A stretch of DNA of 64,000 nucleotides from Ammoniphilus sp. YIM 78166 (GCF_004522215.1 NZ_SDLR01000001.1:868001-932000), one strand, 5' to 3'. Positions 1-9,391 are shown, counted from the stretch's first letter. A program made the numbers and translations. Notes: generated by a model not told the origin, from the letters alone.

Positions 1-39
1 GTAAAGGAAAAGTTGAATCTAAAAGAAAAAGAAGTGTAA

Positions 40-81
40 AGAAGAAAAAAACCGCAGTTATCGTATAACGATAACTGCGGT
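40..81 (-). terminator. Rho-independent terminator of the ROK regulator gene
   Basis: A perfect 13-bp stem (arms 51-63 and 69-81, starting ACCGCAGTTATCG) has a 5-nt loop. Read on the minus strand it is followed by a T-rich run (complement of 40-50). It lies 16 bp past the stop of the regulator gene at 98, so it terminates that leftward transcript. Confidence 0.9.
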
Positions 82-97
82 CTAAATCGGTGTCTTA

Positions 98-1297
98 CTA
101 GGAGACAACCATTTTACCCATCAATGTTAGATTATCTTGCTCAGGAAGTTCAAGTCGAATATGAGAGATCCCTAGAAACCTTTGAATACTCATAGCGCAA
201 GCGCCCATAGCACAAGCGTACTTTCCTAGTTCTGAAAATTGAATGGTGCGATAGTGGTTAATATAAGAAGAAAGGTTACTTTTAATGTTTGAAATTAGTT
301 CTGGGTAAACTTTACTTAATTGACTATTAATGATAATGGTTTCGGGGTTAAATAGATTGATTACGTTATTGATGCCCATTCCTAGATAGGTGGATAAGTT
401 AGATAGTTGATCTAAAGTCGTAGGATCCCCATTCGTAATGGAAGCTTGAAGGTCATCCATTGAAAATTCATTGACTCCTGTTATCGCGTTTAATTCCCTC
501 CAGAAGCTTTTTTCCGACGCGTATTGCTCCCAACAGCCCAAATTACCACAGGGGCACTCTCTGCCGTTTGGCTGAATAATCATATGGCCGATTTCCCCGG
601 CAAATCCGTTCATCCCTCGATAAATTTCTTTATTGATCACAATACCCAGACCGATTCCAGAATAGGTGCTTATACATAATAAGTTGGATGTATCATGGGA
701 GTAAACCAGTTCAGCAAAGGCGCAAAGATTGGCATTGTTGTCTACATGGACGGGAACCTGGAATACGTCCTCTAATGGTTTTTGTAAATCAACATTTTTC
801 CATTGGTGACGTGGAGTAAAGACGATACGCTGCTCGTTATCCACGATGCCCTGCACGCCGATACCTATTCCGACTAACCCGTGTTTTGTTTTCTCTCGGG
901 AGGCAACCAGTCGGTCAATGGTTGTAATCAAAATATCTTTGATCTTTTCAAAAGAAGGTTCCCGAAGACTAACATCCGTTTGATCGAGAACCTTGCCTGA
1001 AAGATCGGTGATTAGAAAGGAGATGCGCGTCGTATCGATTTCGACCCCAACGGCAAATCCCGCATCTTTATCTAAAGTGAGCAGGATGGGTTTTCTTCCC
1101 CCGTTTGACTTATCCAGTTCCTTTTCAAAGATGAGACCCTCTTCTAGAAGCGAGTTGATTTGTGAAGAGATCGTTGCTTTATTCAGTCCCGTAATTTTTG
1201 ATAACTCGGCTCTAGAAATGTTTTTGTGAAGGATAATATTCTCTAAAATAATATTTCTATTTAAATTTCGTATATATGCGGCATCCCCCGTATTCAT
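98..1297 (-). CDS. ROK-family transcriptional repressor (XylR/NagC type)
   Basis: A 399-residue DNA-binding repressor with a sugar-kinase-like sensor domain. Residues 1-75 form a winged helix-turn-helix (SRAELSKITGLNKATISSQI), then a ROK domain with the glycine-rich GVGIGVQG-like segment and the zinc motif CPCGNLGCWEQ near residue 250. ROK repressors bind a sugar or derivative and release DNA. The gene diverges from the TRAP/uronate operon, and a perfect palindrome of the XylR-operator type lies between them (1436-1458), so it most likely represses that operon. The inducer is probably a hexuronate or its glycoside; this is inferred from neighbours only. The ATG has a good AGGAGG site 5 nt upstream. 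The length is typical for the family. Confidence 0.9.
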   Translation of the reverse strand: MNTGDAAYIRNLNRNIILENIILHKNISRAELSKITGLNKATISSQINSLLEEGLIFEKELDKSNGGRKPILLTLDKDAGFAVGVEIDTTRISFLITDLSGKVLDQTDVSLREPSFEKIKDILITTIDRLVASREKTKHGLVGIGIGVQGIVDNEQRIVFTPRHQWKNVDLQKPLEDVFQVPVHVDNNANLCAFAELVYSHDTSNLLCISTYSGIGLGIVINKEIYRGMNGFAGEIGHMIIQPNGRECPCGNLGCWEQYASEKSFWRELNAITGVNEFSMDDLQASITNGDPTTLDQLSNLSTYLGMGINNVINLFNPETIIINSQLSKVYPELISNIKSNLSSYINHYRTIQFSELGKYACAMGACAMSIQRFLGISHIRLELPEQDNLTLMGKMVVS

Positions 1298-1425
1298 ACT
1301 GGCCTCCTATTAGAGTGGTTACGTAGCAGTAATCTATAATTCTATTATATCCTTTTTTTTACTAAGTTCTTACTAACTTATGAACTATTAAACGGGATAT
1401 TGCAATCTAGTATCTATTCAGGTAA

Positions 1426-1475
1426 TATAATAACATAGTTTGTTGACCAAACAAACTAAAATGTAAAGGTTTACG
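1426..1475 (+). promoter_or_regulatory. ROK operator with -10 box and cre-like site upstream of the TRAP/uronate operon
   Basis: The intergenic stretch 1298-1636 holds a TATAAT box at 1426-1431 with no convincing -35. A perfect inverted repeat follows at 1436-1458, with arms TAGTTTGTT and AACAAACTA around a 5-nt centre; this closely resembles operators of Bacillus XylR-type ROK repressors. Immediately downstream, TGTAAAGGTTTACG (1462-1475) is a palindromic cre-like sequence with two mismatches to the CcpA consensus. A repressor at 1436 would sit on the transcription start. The remaining bases to 1636 are an untranslated leader with no gene visible. Confidence 0.7.
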
Positions 1476-1636
1476 AAAAACTTAAAAAAACATTAACTAG
1501 TAAAACGTATGCTAACAGCACATCGAAGAGGAGATGGGGTAAAGCAATAGCGAGGGAACAGATAAGGGTAGGTTATCATCATTTATTTCATGTAAATGTG
1601 GGAAAATAACTAAAGGAAAAATGGGGGTCAACGAAA

Positions 1637-2668
1637 ATGAAAAAACTAATGTCTTATGTTGCAACAAGCGTATTAGCGGTGGGGTTATTAAGCGGATGCG
1701 CTAGTTCAAATGAAAATACAAGTGCCCAAACAGGAAATGATGTGAAAGAAGAGAAAGCGCAAACATTAAAGCTTGCACACAATTTGAGTGAAGACCATCC
1801 GGTTCATAAAGCGCTTGTAGAGTTCGCTACGACGGTAGAAGAAAAGTCAAATGCCAGCGTGAAGGTGCAAATTTTTGCTAACGGCGTACTTGGTGGAGAA
1901 AAGGAAGTTCTTGAGCAGCTTAAAGGCGGAGCAGTAGATATGACAAGAGTAAGTGCAGGGGCCCTTGAAAACTTTGCTCCTGAATACGCAGTGTTTAGTC
2001 TGCCGTATCTGTTCGTAAGTCAAGATCATTACTATAAAGCAATGGATTCAGAGGCGGTACAAAAGCTATATGAAGCAAACAAAGACAAAGGATTCGTAGG
2101 TTTGACTTTCTATGATTCTGGTGCTAGAAGCTTTTATACCAAAGATAAGGCTATTCAAACTCCAGAAGATTTAAAAGGCTTGAAGATTCGCGTGATGGAC
2201 AGCCCAACAGCGATTAAGATGGTGCAGTTATTAGGTGGAAATCCGACGCCAATGGCGTATGGCGAAATCTACACTGCACTTCAGTCCGGAGTTATTGATG
2301 GAGCAGAAAGTAATGAAACTGCGTTAACAACTGGAAAACATGGGGAAGTGGCGAAGCAGTTCTCCATTAATCAACACACGATGATTCCAGATGTCCTTGT
2401 GATCAGTTCCAAGACTTGGGATGGTCTTTCTGCAGAACAGCAGCAAATTGTAAAAGAGGCAGCTAAGGCGTCTACAGAATCCCAAAAAGTACTATGGAAC
2501 CAGGCGATTGAAGAAGCTAAAGCAGAAGCACAATCCAAGCTGGGTGTAACATTCAATGAAGTGGACAAGGCGCCATTCATCGAAAAAGTACAGCCTATGC
2601 ATGAAGAATACAGCAATAAAGATCCAAAAATTAAAGAGATCATCGATGCTTTTGAGGCTCTAAAATAA
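1637..2668 (+). CDS. dctP: TRAP transporter solute-binding lipoprotein (DctP family)
   Basis: A 343-residue extracytoplasmic binding protein that delivers an organic acid to the DctQM permease below. It has a lipoprotein signal peptide with lipobox LLSGC (Cys about residue 21), a low-complexity linker, and a DctP domain from about residue 45. The family signature around LKGLKIRVMDSP contains the arginine that binds the substrate carboxylate. It is the first gene of the operon. The neighbouring uronate isomerase and reductase genes suggest a hexuronate or uronide substrate, and several characterised DctP proteins bind glucuronate or galacturonate. C4-dicarboxylates cannot be excluded. Confidence 0.9.
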   Translation: MKKLMSYVATSVLAVGLLSGCASSNENTSAQTGNDVKEEKAQTLKLAHNLSEDHPVHKALVEFATTVEEKSNASVKVQIFANGVLGGEKEVLEQLKGGAVDMTRVSAGALENFAPEYAVFSLPYLFVSQDHYYKAMDSEAVQKLYEANKDKGFVGLTFYDSGARSFYTKDKAIQTPEDLKGLKIRVMDSPTAIKMVQLLGGNPTPMAYGEIYTALQSGVIDGAESNETALTTGKHGEVAKQFSINQHTMIPDVLVISSKTWDGLSAEQQQIVKEAAKASTESQKVLWNQAIEEAKAEAQSKLGVTFNEVDKAPFIEKVQPMHEEYSNKDPKIKEIIDAFEALK

Positions 2669-2678
2669 ATGGGAGAAA

Positions 2679-2707
2679 GGTCGAGCCCCGCTTGCAGGGG
2701 CTTGGCC
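2679..2707 (+). other. Intercistronic hairpin behind the binding-protein gene
   Basis: Arms around AGCCCC / GGGGCT, extended by GG/CC pairs, form a stem 11 nt after the dctP stop with no T-run behind it. Such hairpins between a binding-protein gene and its permease genes usually protect the upstream mRNA and give excess binding protein; that role is inferred here. Confidence 0.55.
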
Positions 2708-2751
2708 TATTCTATTAGGTAAAACATCCATGTGAGGCAAGGAGGATGATC

Positions 2752-3234
2752 ATGAAAGCCTTAAGAAATGTTTTGGATAAATTGATTATGTTTGTAGGGT
2801 GTACATTTACGATCATCATGGTTGTCGGAGCGATTTGGCAAGTCTTTAGTCGATATGTATTGGGTAGTCCCAGTACGGTAACCGAAGAATTGCTACGATT
2901 TGGTCTAATATGGACGGCCATGCTAGGAGCAAGCTATGCGTTTGGCACGAACAAACATTTGGCTATTACAGCTATGGTGGATAAATTGAAAGGCAGTAAT
3001 GGAAAAGTGATTAGAGTAATCAATACGCTGTTTATCGTTGGTTTTTCCGGTCTAGTCATGATTAAAGGCGGTCTAAACCTGGTGTCCTCGACGATGTCAC
3101 AGGTCACACCTATTTTGCAGGTTCCGGTCGGGGTCATTTATTCCATTTTACCAATATCTGGGGTCATTATTATTCTATATCAAATTATGAATATTACGGA
3201 CTGGATGAAAAACGGAGAAGAAGCTTTGAAGTGA
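2752..3234 (+). CDS. dctQ: TRAP transporter small membrane subunit (DctQ family)
   Basis: About 160 residues with four predicted transmembrane helices, typical for DctQ. This subunit joins the large permease to form the sodium-coupled TRAP carrier. The family-typical segment ITEELLRF/TVTEELLRFGLIWTAML is present in the first half. I chose ATG 2752 rather than ATG 2746 because the AAGGAGG site at 2739-2745 abuts the earlier codon. It lies between the binding protein and DctM, with 18 bp to the latter. Confidence 0.88.
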   Translation: MKALRNVLDKLIMFVGCTFTIIMVVGAIWQVFSRYVLGSPSTVTEELLRFGLIWTAMLGASYAFGTNKHLAITAMVDKLKGSNGKVIRVINTLFIVGFSGLVMIKGGLNLVSSTMSQVTPILQVPVGVIYSILPISGVIIILYQIMNITDWMKNGEEALK

Positions 3235-3252
3235 TGAAAGGGGGAAAACTAC

Positions 3253-4554
3253 GTGGATGCGCTTCAAACAGGATTAGTCATGCTATCAAGTTTTATTTTA
3301 TTAATGGTCATCGGGGTTCCTATTTCTGTAGCTACTGGAATAGCTTCCTTTATAGCTGCCTTAATGATCATACCGTTTGACGTAGCGATTTTTACGGCAG
3401 CACAAAAATTGGTTAACGGAATGGACAGCTTTGCCCTGTTAGCTGTAATCTTTTTTATTTTGTCCGGAATTATTATGAATAACGGGGGTATTGCGCTGCG
3501 ACTCGTCAATCTGGCGAAGCTACTAGGCGGAAGGCTGCCGGGATCCTTGGCACATACTAATGTTGTAGGAAATATGTTGTTTGGTTCGATTTCGGGTTCA
3601 GCTGTAGCGTCTGCAGCTGCCATCGGAGGCGTGATGTCCCCGCTGCAGGAAAAAGAGGGATATAACAAATCCTATTCAGCCGCTGTAAACATCGCTTCTG
3701 CACCTGCTGGCCTATTGATTCCGCCGAGCGGAGCTTTGATTATTTTTTCCATGGTTAGCGGAGGAACCTCCATTGCTGCCCTATTCTTAGCGGGTTATCT
3801 GCCAGGAATTTTGATGGGGCTATCTGTTATGATTATTGCTTATATTATTGCCAAGAAAGAAAAATATCCAGTAGCTAAAAAAGTCACCTTATCCGAGGGA
3901 CTTAAGGTTGTGATTGATGCGATTCCAAGCTTAATGCTGATCGTTATCGTTATCGGAGGGATTGTGGCTGGGGTCTTCACTGCGACGGAAGGTTCGGCAA
4001 TTGCCGTTTTGTATTCCGTTATTCTTTCTATCTGCTACAGATCCTTGAAGTGGTCGGATGTTCCGAAGATTCTGATCGAAACCGTAGTTATGACAGGAAT
4101 TGTGCTATTTCTTGTCGGGGCTTCTTCGATTATGTCTTGGGTTATGGCGTTCAGCGGTATTCCAGCGGCCATCAGCCAGGCTGTTTTGTCCGTCTCAGAA
4201 AGTCCGATTGTCATCTTGCTGATTATGAATGTTGTCCTCCTGTTAGTCGGGATGGTGATGGATATTACGCCAGCGATCCTTATTTTTACTCCTATCTTTA
4301 TGCCGATTGTCACACAAATAGGAATGGATCCGGTTCATTTTGGGATCGTGTTAGTTTTTAACCTATGTATTGGGATCATGAGCCCGCCTTCCGGAAGCGC
4401 CTTGTTTGTCGGATGCAGTGTCGGGGGAGTCAGTATAGAAAATGTAACGAAACCATTGTTAATTTTCCTTGCAGGACTGATCTTTACGCTGTTGCTTGTG
4501 ACCTATATCCCAGCAATAACCTTGTTTGTGCCAAAACTCTTTGGCGTAATGTAG
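3253..4554 (+). CDS. dctM: TRAP transporter large permease (DctM family)
   Basis: A 433-residue integral membrane protein with about 12 hydrophobic segments, the transport channel of the TRAP system. Family hallmarks include the repeated GxxxGSISGSAVASAAAIGG region near residue 115 and PPSGALIIFS near residue 155, with a related PPSGSALF repeat near residue 380. The start is GTG 3253 behind AAAGGGGG. It closes a dctP-dctQ-dctM set and is followed after 31 bp by the GH31 gene, so transport and hydrolysis are probably co-transcribed. Confidence 0.92.
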   Translation: MDALQTGLVMLSSFILLMVIGVPISVATGIASFIAALMIIPFDVAIFTAAQKLVNGMDSFALLAVIFFILSGIIMNNGGIALRLVNLAKLLGGRLPGSLAHTNVVGNMLFGSISGSAVASAAAIGGVMSPLQEKEGYNKSYSAAVNIASAPAGLLIPPSGALIIFSMVSGGTSIAALFLAGYLPGILMGLSVMIIAYIIAKKEKYPVAKKVTLSEGLKVVIDAIPSLMLIVIVIGGIVAGVFTATEGSAIAVLYSVILSICYRSLKWSDVPKILIETVVMTGIVLFLVGASSIMSWVMAFSGIPAAISQAVLSVSESPIVILLIMNVVLLLVGMVMDITPAILIFTPIFMPIVTQIGMDPVHFGIVLVFNLCIGIMSPPSGSALFVGCSVGGVSIENVTKPLLIFLAGLIFTLLLVTYIPAITLFVPKLFGVM

Positions 4555-4585
4555 CAAAACATAAGTCACTCGGAGGTGCCTAAAC

Positions 4586-6991
4586 TTGATTAAAACTACT
4601 TATCGCTTTGAACTTCAATCCGAAATCAATCATGGCTTGCAATTTGAAAATAAAGAAGCAAATGTACAGGTGCGCCTATATGTACTGGAAGAAGATATTT
4701 TTCGTGTAGTCTTCTTAAATGACAATCAATTGGAACTGAATAAGACCTGGCTGGTTGCACCGGGAATGGATGATATTGCGTTTGAAGGACGAGATCGATT
4801 CGATTTATCGCCATTTTCCTTGCCGCCATTTGAGGTAGAATCGGGTAACGACCAAGTGTCTGTCGCCACTTCAAAATTGAAGGCGGTCATTGATCTGAAC
4901 GGCTTTAAAGTTCGTTGGTATGCCAACACTGATGCAGGCTGGACGCTGGTGGCCAATGATCGTAAAACGCAAAACTATAATTTCGAAAACAGCTTAGGCG
5001 AGGGAGTTTTCCATTACTTAGAGCGATCCTTAGATGAGCAATACTTTGGACTCGGTGAGAAAACCGGAAATGTAGATAAGTACGGCCGGCGCTTTCGGAT
5101 GTTGAATGTCGATCCGATGGGCTACGACCCGGAAACGACAGACCCGCTGTATAAGCATATTCCTTTCTATATTACAAGGAACCAAAAGACGGAATTATCC
5201 TTTGGTCTATTCTATGATAATTTGTCCACAGCCATTTTTGATATGGGATCCGAAATGGACAACTACCATGGATACTACCGATACTACCAGGCAGAGAGCG
5301 GGGATCTCGATTATTATATGATCCTTGGACCGAAGGTCAACGATGTAGTCAAAAGATTTGCCTGGATGACAGGAAAAACCATCCTACCGCCAAAATGGAG
5401 CATTGGCTATTCCGGTTCCACGATGACCTATACAGATGCGCCTAACGCCCAAGAGCAGTTATCCCAATTTTTGCGTGACTGCGAAGAACACGATATTCCT
5501 TGCGATTCGTTCCAGCTTTCATCTGGCTACACCTCCATTGGAGACAAGCGATATGTGTTTCATTGGAATAAGTCCAAGGTTCCGAATCCGAAAAAACTAG
5601 CGGATGACTTTGCAGAGAAGGGCTTGAAACTATGCGCCAACATTAAGCCGGCCTTATTATGGGATCACCCAAAATTCGAAGAGCTCAAAGAGAAGAACAT
5701 GTTCGTCCTTTCAAGAGACAAGGAAGGCCCGGAAATCGCTCAATTTTGGGATGAGTTAGGCGCTTACCTAGACTTCACCAATCCGAAAACCATCGAGTGG
5801 TGGAAGTCAAACGTAAAAGAACAGCTCCTTTCCTATGGAATCGAGTCCACTTGGAATGATAACAACGAGTTTGAGATTTGGGACGGCGAAGCCAAGACGC
5901 ACGGATTCGGTGAAGATTTACCTATCGGCCTGATTCGACCGTTGCAGCCGTTACTCATGATGAAAGCTTCCTACGAAGCACAAAAAGAGTTTGATCCGGA
6001 CAAGCGGCCGTATCTGATCTCGAGATCAGGATGCCCCGGCATGCAAAGATATGTACAGACCTGGACGGGAGATAACCGTACGAGCTGGAAGACCTTGAAG
6101 TTTAATATCCGCACCGGAATCGGGCTGAGCCTATCTGGTATCTATAACTTTGGTCATGATGTGGGAGGATTTGCCGGTCCTGCTCCAGATCCGGAATTGT
6201 TTATCCGATGGGTGCAAAATGGGATTTTCTATCCACGGTTTACGATCCATTCTTGGAATGATGATGGAACCGTCAATGTTCCATGGATGTATCCAGAAGC
6301 GACTAAATACATCCGAACGCTGATCAAGTTCCGCAGCAAGTTTACGCCATATATCTATCAATTGCTATACCAAGCGCATAAAGATAATGAACCGATGGTC
6401 AAGCCGACCTTCTATGACTTTGAGTCGGACCCGCAAACCTTTGAAGAAAATGATGATTTCATGCTTGGCGATAGCCTGCTAGTAGCCTCCGTGGTTAAGC
6501 CAGGGAAGTATGAGCGAGAAGTGTACCTGCCAAAGCATGAAGCGGGTTGGTATGACTTCCATACGGAGAAATGGTATGAAGGCGGGACAAACGTAACGAT
6601 CCCTGCACCGCTTGATTATACCCCTTTATTGGTGAAAGGCGGGTCGATCCTTCCTATTAATGATTCTGACATCACCTTTGAAACCAAGTCAGCGGATGAA
6701 CGAGGCTTTATGTTCTATCCCCATCAGCAGACAGGGGAAAGCCAGTTCAGTCTGTACGAGGATGATGGGGTATCCACGGCTCATGAAAAAGGCGACTTTG
6801 CGATCATTCATGTCACGATGAAAACATCCCAAACCCAAATTGACGTGACCCTGCAAAAGGAAGGGAATTTCGATCTTCCGTATCAACAAGTGCGTTTATA
6901 TTTCCCGGCTTCGGAAGCACGCAAGATTGTCGTAAATGGGACAACCTTGACTCCTCATTCAACCAACGTCTATGAATGGCAGGTGAAATAA
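4586..6991 (+). CDS. Glycoside hydrolase family 31 (alpha-glycosidase)
   Basis: An 801-residue retaining alpha-glycosidase without a signal peptide, so cytoplasmic. An N-terminal mutarotase-like beta domain (about 1-250) precedes a TIM barrel. The nucleophile Asp lies in ESTWNDNNE near residue 425 and the acid/base Asp in TWTGDNRTSW near residue 495, then C-terminal beta domains. GH31 includes alpha-glucosidases, alpha-xylosidases and others, and substrate cannot be read from the sequence. Its place between a TRAP transporter and glucuronate isomerase suggests it cleaves an imported alpha-glycoside that yields a hexuronate. The start is TTG 4586 behind CGGAGGTG. The stop is 1 nt before uxaC. 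Confidence 0.88.
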   Translation: MIKTTYRFELQSEINHGLQFENKEANVQVRLYVLEEDIFRVVFLNDNQLELNKTWLVAPGMDDIAFEGRDRFDLSPFSLPPFEVESGNDQVSVATSKLKAVIDLNGFKVRWYANTDAGWTLVANDRKTQNYNFENSLGEGVFHYLERSLDEQYFGLGEKTGNVDKYGRRFRMLNVDPMGYDPETTDPLYKHIPFYITRNQKTELSFGLFYDNLSTAIFDMGSEMDNYHGYYRYYQAESGDLDYYMILGPKVNDVVKRFAWMTGKTILPPKWSIGYSGSTMTYTDAPNAQEQLSQFLRDCEEHDIPCDSFQLSSGYTSIGDKRYVFHWNKSKVPNPKKLADDFAEKGLKLCANIKPALLWDHPKFEELKEKNMFVLSRDKEGPEIAQFWDELGAYLDFTNPKTIEWWKSNVKEQLLSYGIESTWNDNNEFEIWDGEAKTHGFGEDLPIGLIRPLQPLLMMKASYEAQKEFDPDKRPYLISRSGCPGMQRYVQTWTGDNRTSWKTLKFNIRTGIGLSLSGIYNFGHDVGGFAGPAPDPELFIRWVQNGIFYPRFTIHSWNDDGTVNVPWMYPEATKYIRTLIKFRSKFTPYIYQLLYQAHKDNEPMVKPTFYDFESDPQTFEENDDFMLGDSLLVASVVKPGKYEREVYLPKHEAGWYDFHTEKWYEGGTNVTIPAPLDYTPLLVKGGSILPINDSDITFETKSADERGFMFYPHQQTGESQFSLYEDDGVSTAHEKGDFAIIHVTMKTSQTQIDVTLQKEGNFDLPYQQVRLYFPASEARKIVVNGTTLTPHSTNVYEWQVK

Positions 6992-6992
6992 A

Positions 6993-8402
6993 ATGAAAGG
7001 TTTTATGGATGAAACCTTCTTATTGAATAGCCCGGTGGCCGTTGAATTATATGAGCGCTTTGCCAAGGACATGCCCATTTTTGACTATCATTGCCACTTG
7101 GACCCAAAGGAAATCTGGGAAGATAAAAAGTATCGGAATATGACCGAGCTTTGGCTCGCGGGTGACCATTATAAGTGGAGAGCCATGAGAAGCAACGGCA
7201 TTACGGAGGACTGCATTACAGGGGATGCACCGGACTATGAGAAATTTATGGCATGGGCAAAAACCATGCCTCATACGGTCGGAAATCCTTTGTTTCACTG
7301 GAGTCACTTGGAACTGAAGCGATACTTTAACATTGACGAAGTGTTGAATGAAGACACAGCCGAACAGATCTGGCAACGATGCAACGCCATGCTTCAGGAG
7401 GATGCCTTTTCGACTCGATCCTTGATCCAAAGATCCAATGTAAAGTATATCGGAACTACCGATGATCCAACGGACAGCTTAGAATATCATCAAAAGATCC
7501 GTGAAGAAGGAAGCTTGGGAGCCAAGGTGTGCCCAACCTTCCGTCCGGATAAAGGTTTGGAAATAAAAGATCAAGCCTTCTTAACTTGGCTAGACAAGCT
7601 TTCCGCCGTGACAGGTCGTAAGATCCAATCTTATCGTGAGTTTTTGGCTGCTATGGAAGAGCGGGTTCATTATTTTCATAACCACGGTTGTCTCCTATCG
7701 GATACGGGAATCAGTGAGATGACTTACGAAGAAGCAACTATAGAGGAAGTAGAGCAGATCTTTAATCGGGTCCTTCAAGGGGAAGCGATCAGTTTGCAGG
7801 AAGTAAAGAAATACAAGACCTATACGCTCGTTTTCTTAGGTGAACTGTATGCTTCGTTAGGCTGGACGATGCAGCTGCATATGGGGGCGCTTAGAAATAA
7901 CAATACACGAAAGTTCTTAGCACTAGGCCGAGACGCTGGATTTGATTCCATTGGGGACAAAGAGTTAGCGGTACCTCTTTCGCGCTTCCTAGACCAACTG
8001 GAAAAGAACGATTCTCTTCCTAAAACAATTTTATATACTGTCAATCCTAAGGATAATTATATTCTTGGCTCCATGCTGGGGAACTTCCAAACGGGGGGCG
8101 TCCCAGGGAAAATTCAATTTGGTTCCGCTTGGTGGTTTAATGACCATAAAGATGGCATGTACCGCCAGATGGTTGATTTAGCTAATCTTGGATTGCTCTC
8201 GAGGTTTGTCGGCATGCTGACCGATTCGAGAAGCTTCCTTTCCTACACGAGACACGAATATTTCAGAAGGATACTTTGTAATCTCTTGGGAGAATGGGTT
8301 GTGAACGGAGAAATGCCTAACGATATGAAGTGGTTAGGTCAAATGGTAGAAAACATTTGCTATCACAACGCCAAGCAGTATTTTGGAGTTCCCCTCGATT
8401 AG
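6993..8402 (+). CDS. uxaC: Glucuronate/galacturonate isomerase
   Basis: UxaC converts D-glucuronate to D-fructuronate and D-galacturonate to D-tagaturonate, the first cytoplasmic step of hexuronate breakdown. At 469 residues it has the full length of the family. The amidohydrolase-like metal motif DYHCHLDP occurs near residue 30, with HMGALRNNN near residue 300 and FGSAWWFNDHKDG in the C-terminal part. The ATG follows the GH31 stop by 1 nt, indicating tight coupling. The next gene encodes the matching reductase. Confidence 0.95.
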   Translation: MKGFMDETFLLNSPVAVELYERFAKDMPIFDYHCHLDPKEIWEDKKYRNMTELWLAGDHYKWRAMRSNGITEDCITGDAPDYEKFMAWAKTMPHTVGNPLFHWSHLELKRYFNIDEVLNEDTAEQIWQRCNAMLQEDAFSTRSLIQRSNVKYIGTTDDPTDSLEYHQKIREEGSLGAKVCPTFRPDKGLEIKDQAFLTWLDKLSAVTGRKIQSYREFLAAMEERVHYFHNHGCLLSDTGISEMTYEEATIEEVEQIFNRVLQGEAISLQEVKKYKTYTLVFLGELYASLGWTMQLHMGALRNNNTRKFLALGRDAGFDSIGDKELAVPLSRFLDQLEKNDSLPKTILYTVNPKDNYILGSMLGNFQTGGVPGKIQFGSAWWFNDHKDGMYRQMVDLANLGLLSRFVGMLTDSRSFLSYTRHEYFRRILCNLLGEWVVNGEMPNDMKWLGQMVENICYHNAKQYFGVPLD

Positions 8403-8423
8403 AGAAGATGAAGGAGGATATAC

Positions 8424-9281
8424 GTGAATATACCTTTTGAAGTGGATTTAAGAGACAAGGTCGCTGTCGTAACTGGCGGAAGTGGCGTATTGGGTAGTGT
8501 GTTTTGTGAAGCCTTGGCGAAATGCGGGGCCAAAGTCGCGATCTTGGGCCAAAATCGCGAAAAGCTAGACCATGTAGTCAAAAGCATACAAGATTCTGGC
8601 GGTACTGCGATTGGCATCCAAGCCAATGTATTAGACAGGGAACAATTATTGGAAGCCAAAAAAGTGATCCATGAAAAGCTGGGAACATGTGATATTTTAG
8701 TGAATGGAGCGGGAGGTAATCACCCGAAAGGAACGACAACAAGGGAATATCTGCTTCAAGATGACTTGACGGAGAAGATCGAAGGGCTCACTACGTTTTT
8801 CGATCTAGATCCAGAGGGAATAGAGTTCGTATTTAACCTTAATTTTCTTGGCACGCTTCTTCCTACTCAGGTGTTTGGAACGGATATGGTAGGCAAACAA
8901 GGGACAACGATTATTAATATTTCCTCCATGAACGCCTTCAAGCCCTTGACTAAAATCCCAGCGTACAGTGGAGCGAAAGCGGCCATCAGCAACTTTACCC
9001 AATGGTTGGCTGTCCATATGTCGAAAGTGGGCATTCGAGTGAATGCCATTGCTCCTGGCTTTTTCGTAACGGAGCAAAATTATAATCTCCTATTCCAGGA
9101 AGATGAAACCTACACGGAAAGAGCCCAAAAAATTATCAACCAAACACCCATGGGGCGTTTCGGTGAAAAAGAAGAATTGGCGGGCACTTTCTTATGGCTT
9201 GTCAGCGATAAAGCATCCGGCTTTGTTAATGGTGTAGTCATTCCTGTGGATGGCGGGTTCTCGGCTTATTCAGGGGTATAA
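8424..9281 (+). CDS. uxuB: SDR-type D-mannonate oxidoreductase (fructuronate reductase, YjmF/UxuB-like)
   Basis: A 285-residue short-chain dehydrogenase with the Rossmann motif TGGSGVLG near residue 16, the subgroup motif NGAGGNHPKGT near residue 95, and catalytic YxxxK within PAYSGAKAA. This matches the Bacillus YjmF type, which reduces fructuronate to mannonate with NAD(P)H, rather than the longer E. coli UxuB family. The start is GTG 8424 behind AAGGAGG. It is the last gene of the first operon; its product is the substrate of UxuA, which here lies 4 kb away behind glpD. Confidence 0.87.
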   Translation: MNIPFEVDLRDKVAVVTGGSGVLGSVFCEALAKCGAKVAILGQNREKLDHVVKSIQDSGGTAIGIQANVLDREQLLEAKKVIHEKLGTCDILVNGAGGNHPKGTTTREYLLQDDLTEKIEGLTTFFDLDPEGIEFVFNLNFLGTLLPTQVFGTDMVGKQGTTIINISSMNAFKPLTKIPAYSGAKAAISNFTQWLAVHMSKVGIRVNAIAPGFFVTEQNYNLLFQEDETYTERAQKIINQTPMGRFGEKEELAGTFLWLVSDKASGFVNGVVIPVDGGFSAYSGV

Positions 9282-9358
9282 TTGACAATCACCATAAATT
9301 GGTGCACATTAGTACTACGGAAGGCCGGTTTGATTTATGGACCGGCTTTCGCTTTTTT
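9282..9358 (+). terminator. Terminator between uxuB and glpP, possibly a GlpP-type leader
   Basis: Arms 9321-9329 and 9341-9349 (AAGGCCGGT / ACCGGCTTT, one wobble) precede CGCTTTTTT, a good rho-independent terminator. A perfect TTGACA at 9282-9287 overlaps the uxuB stop region, but the matching -10 is poor (CACATT, 17-nt spacer). It can simply end the uronate operon. It may also act as the attenuator of the glpP-glpK transcript; only RNA mapping would decide. Confidence 0.75.
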
Positions 9359-9391
9359 ACCGGAATAAGCTACTCGGATGAGGTGAGATGC

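Noticed and set aside
1..39. Open frame reaching the left edge and ending in TAA (12 codons, lysine-rich)
   Set aside because: It could be the end of a rightward gene, but twelve low-complexity codons are too few, and the following hairpin is oriented for the leftward gene.
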